DNA of 6,288 bases from Hyphomonadaceae bacterium. Lineage in GTDB: Bacteria > Pseudomonadota > Alphaproteobacteria > Caulobacterales > Hyphomonadaceae. The position numbers and the translations under genes were made by a program. The DNA is taken from positions 1 through 6,288 of the forward strand of contig JAUYSA010000134.1 of NCBI GenBank assembly GCA_030696545.1. Direction: 5' to 3'. Below the pieces are notes generated by a model, which saw nothing but the letters and a program-made list of their open reading frames with translations, had not been told where the DNA came from and made no database searches. Shown piece after piece: positions 6,105-6,288 of the stretch; the first letter of the stretch is position 1; each line of letters begins with the position of its first letter.

Positions 6105-6125
6105 TCGCATCTGGTTCCCATGCGA
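6105..6125. repeat. Inverted repeat TCGCAT-N9-ATGCGA
   Basis: Perfect six-base arms are separated by nine bases and centred about 86 bases before the ATG at 6201. Arm spacing of about 15 bases centre to centre could suit a dimeric repressor, or the sequence could fold as a small hairpin in RNA. Arms this short can also arise by chance. Confidence 0.3.
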
Positions 6126-6188
6126 ACTGCCATCTTACCGTTCGCCGACATGGACCCGCACGCAAGGAAGCGCGTTGATTTCCGAACG

Positions 6189-6194
6189 AAGGAG
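6189..6194 (+). promoter_or_regulatory. Ribosome binding site of the gene at 6201
   Basis: AAGGAG sits six bases before the ATG at 6201. A closer ATG at 6197 opens only a 16-codon frame, so the motif serves 6201. Confidence 0.7.
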
Positions 6195-6200
6195 CCATGC

Positions 6201-6288
6201 ATGTTCACGCTCACCGGACGGATCTCAGGCAAGCTGATCAAAGTTGACGATCAGGCAAGTTGGAAGAATGCCGAGCTCATGTCGTGCG
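6201..6288 (+). CDS. Hypothetical protein, N-terminal fragment
   Basis: The first 29 codons of a gene that runs off the window. The protein begins MFTLTGRISGKLIKVDDQ and continues without a stop. There is no signal peptide or membrane segment; the alternating hydrophobic pattern suggests it opens with beta strands. The start is supported by AAGGAG six bases upstream. The frame is also open upstream, with an ATG at 6120, but the extra 27 residues have no ribosome binding site and look unlike a protein start. I do not recognise the family and assign no function. It is transcribed divergently from the TonB-domain gene. Confidence 0.6.
   Translation, partial: MFTLTGRISGKLIKVDDQASWKNAELMSC

Larger units (their letters stand above)
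5988..6200. other. Divergent intergenic region
   Basis: 213 bases lie between the minus-strand TonB-domain gene and the plus-strand gene at 6201. The region should contain the promoters of both. It holds most of the Pho-box-like repeat, a possible weak -10 (TATATC, minus strand, 6008-6003) without a good -35, an inverted repeat at 6105-6125 and a ribosome binding site at 6189-6194. No tRNA or other RNA gene was recognised. Confidence 0.6.

Noticed and set aside
5988..6110. Longer N-terminus for the TonB-domain protein (start at 6110)
   Set aside because: The added 41 residues would bury the signal peptide inside the protein and look like non-coding sequence.
6032..6178. 48-codon frame starting MTRRSKSARC in the intergenic region
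   Set aside because: The AAAGG before it is only one base from the ATG, the composition is not protein-like, and it overlaps the inverted repeat. Probably chance.
1..6288. CRISPR array, tRNA, insertion sequence or toxin-antitoxin pair
   Set aside because: I found no spaced repeats, no cloverleaf and no transposase or toxin motifs. The window is explained by the secretion operon and the right-end genes.

Overview
The window is GC-rich and densely coding. It carries the distal half of a type II secretion system (T2SS, general secretory pathway) operon on the + strand. Protein sizes, the presence of gspN, the gene order H-I-J-K-L-M-N followed by a short prepilin peptidase, and the overall style of the proteins suggest an alphaproteobacterium, most likely a sphingomonad. 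That assignment is judged by eye and was not tested by a search.

Layout. Positions 1-104 hold the last 33 codons of gspH. Then follow gspI (94-480), gspJ (477-1061), gspK (1058-2023), gspL (2020-3069), gspM (3066-3524), gspN (3521-4183) and a prepilin peptidase, gspO (4180-4776). The last gene on this strand, a DUF5343-like protein with an AT-hook-like N-terminus (4776-5561), starts on the final base of the gspO stop codon. Every junction from gspH to this gene overlaps, and six in a row overlap by exactly four bases, so the block is almost certainly one translationally coupled transcript.

How the genes work together. GspH, I, J and K are pseudopilins: GspI, J and K form the tip of the periplasmic pseudopilus and GspH is a minor subunit. 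GspL and GspM are inner-membrane platform proteins that link the cytoplasmic ATPase GspE to pseudopilus assembly. GspN is an accessory inner-membrane protein. GspO cleaves the pseudopilin leader peptides. The remaining core genes (outer-membrane secretin, ATPase, GspF, GspG, GspC) must lie outside the window, presumably upstream. The GspO here has the aspartyl protease half but no N-terminal methyltransferase/zinc-cysteine domain.

Right end. A convergent gene (5598-5987, - strand) encodes a small exported protein with a TonB C-terminal-like domain and two cysteines. An 18-base Pho-box-like direct repeat lies across its start codon. A 213-base divergent intergenic region (5988-6200) contains a 6+6 inverted repeat, and a new + strand gene with a good ribosome binding site starts at 6201 and runs off the window.

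The points most worth following are the DUF5343/AT-hook gene coupled to a secretion operon, the methyltransferase-less GspO, and the Pho-box-like repeat at the TonB-domain gene.
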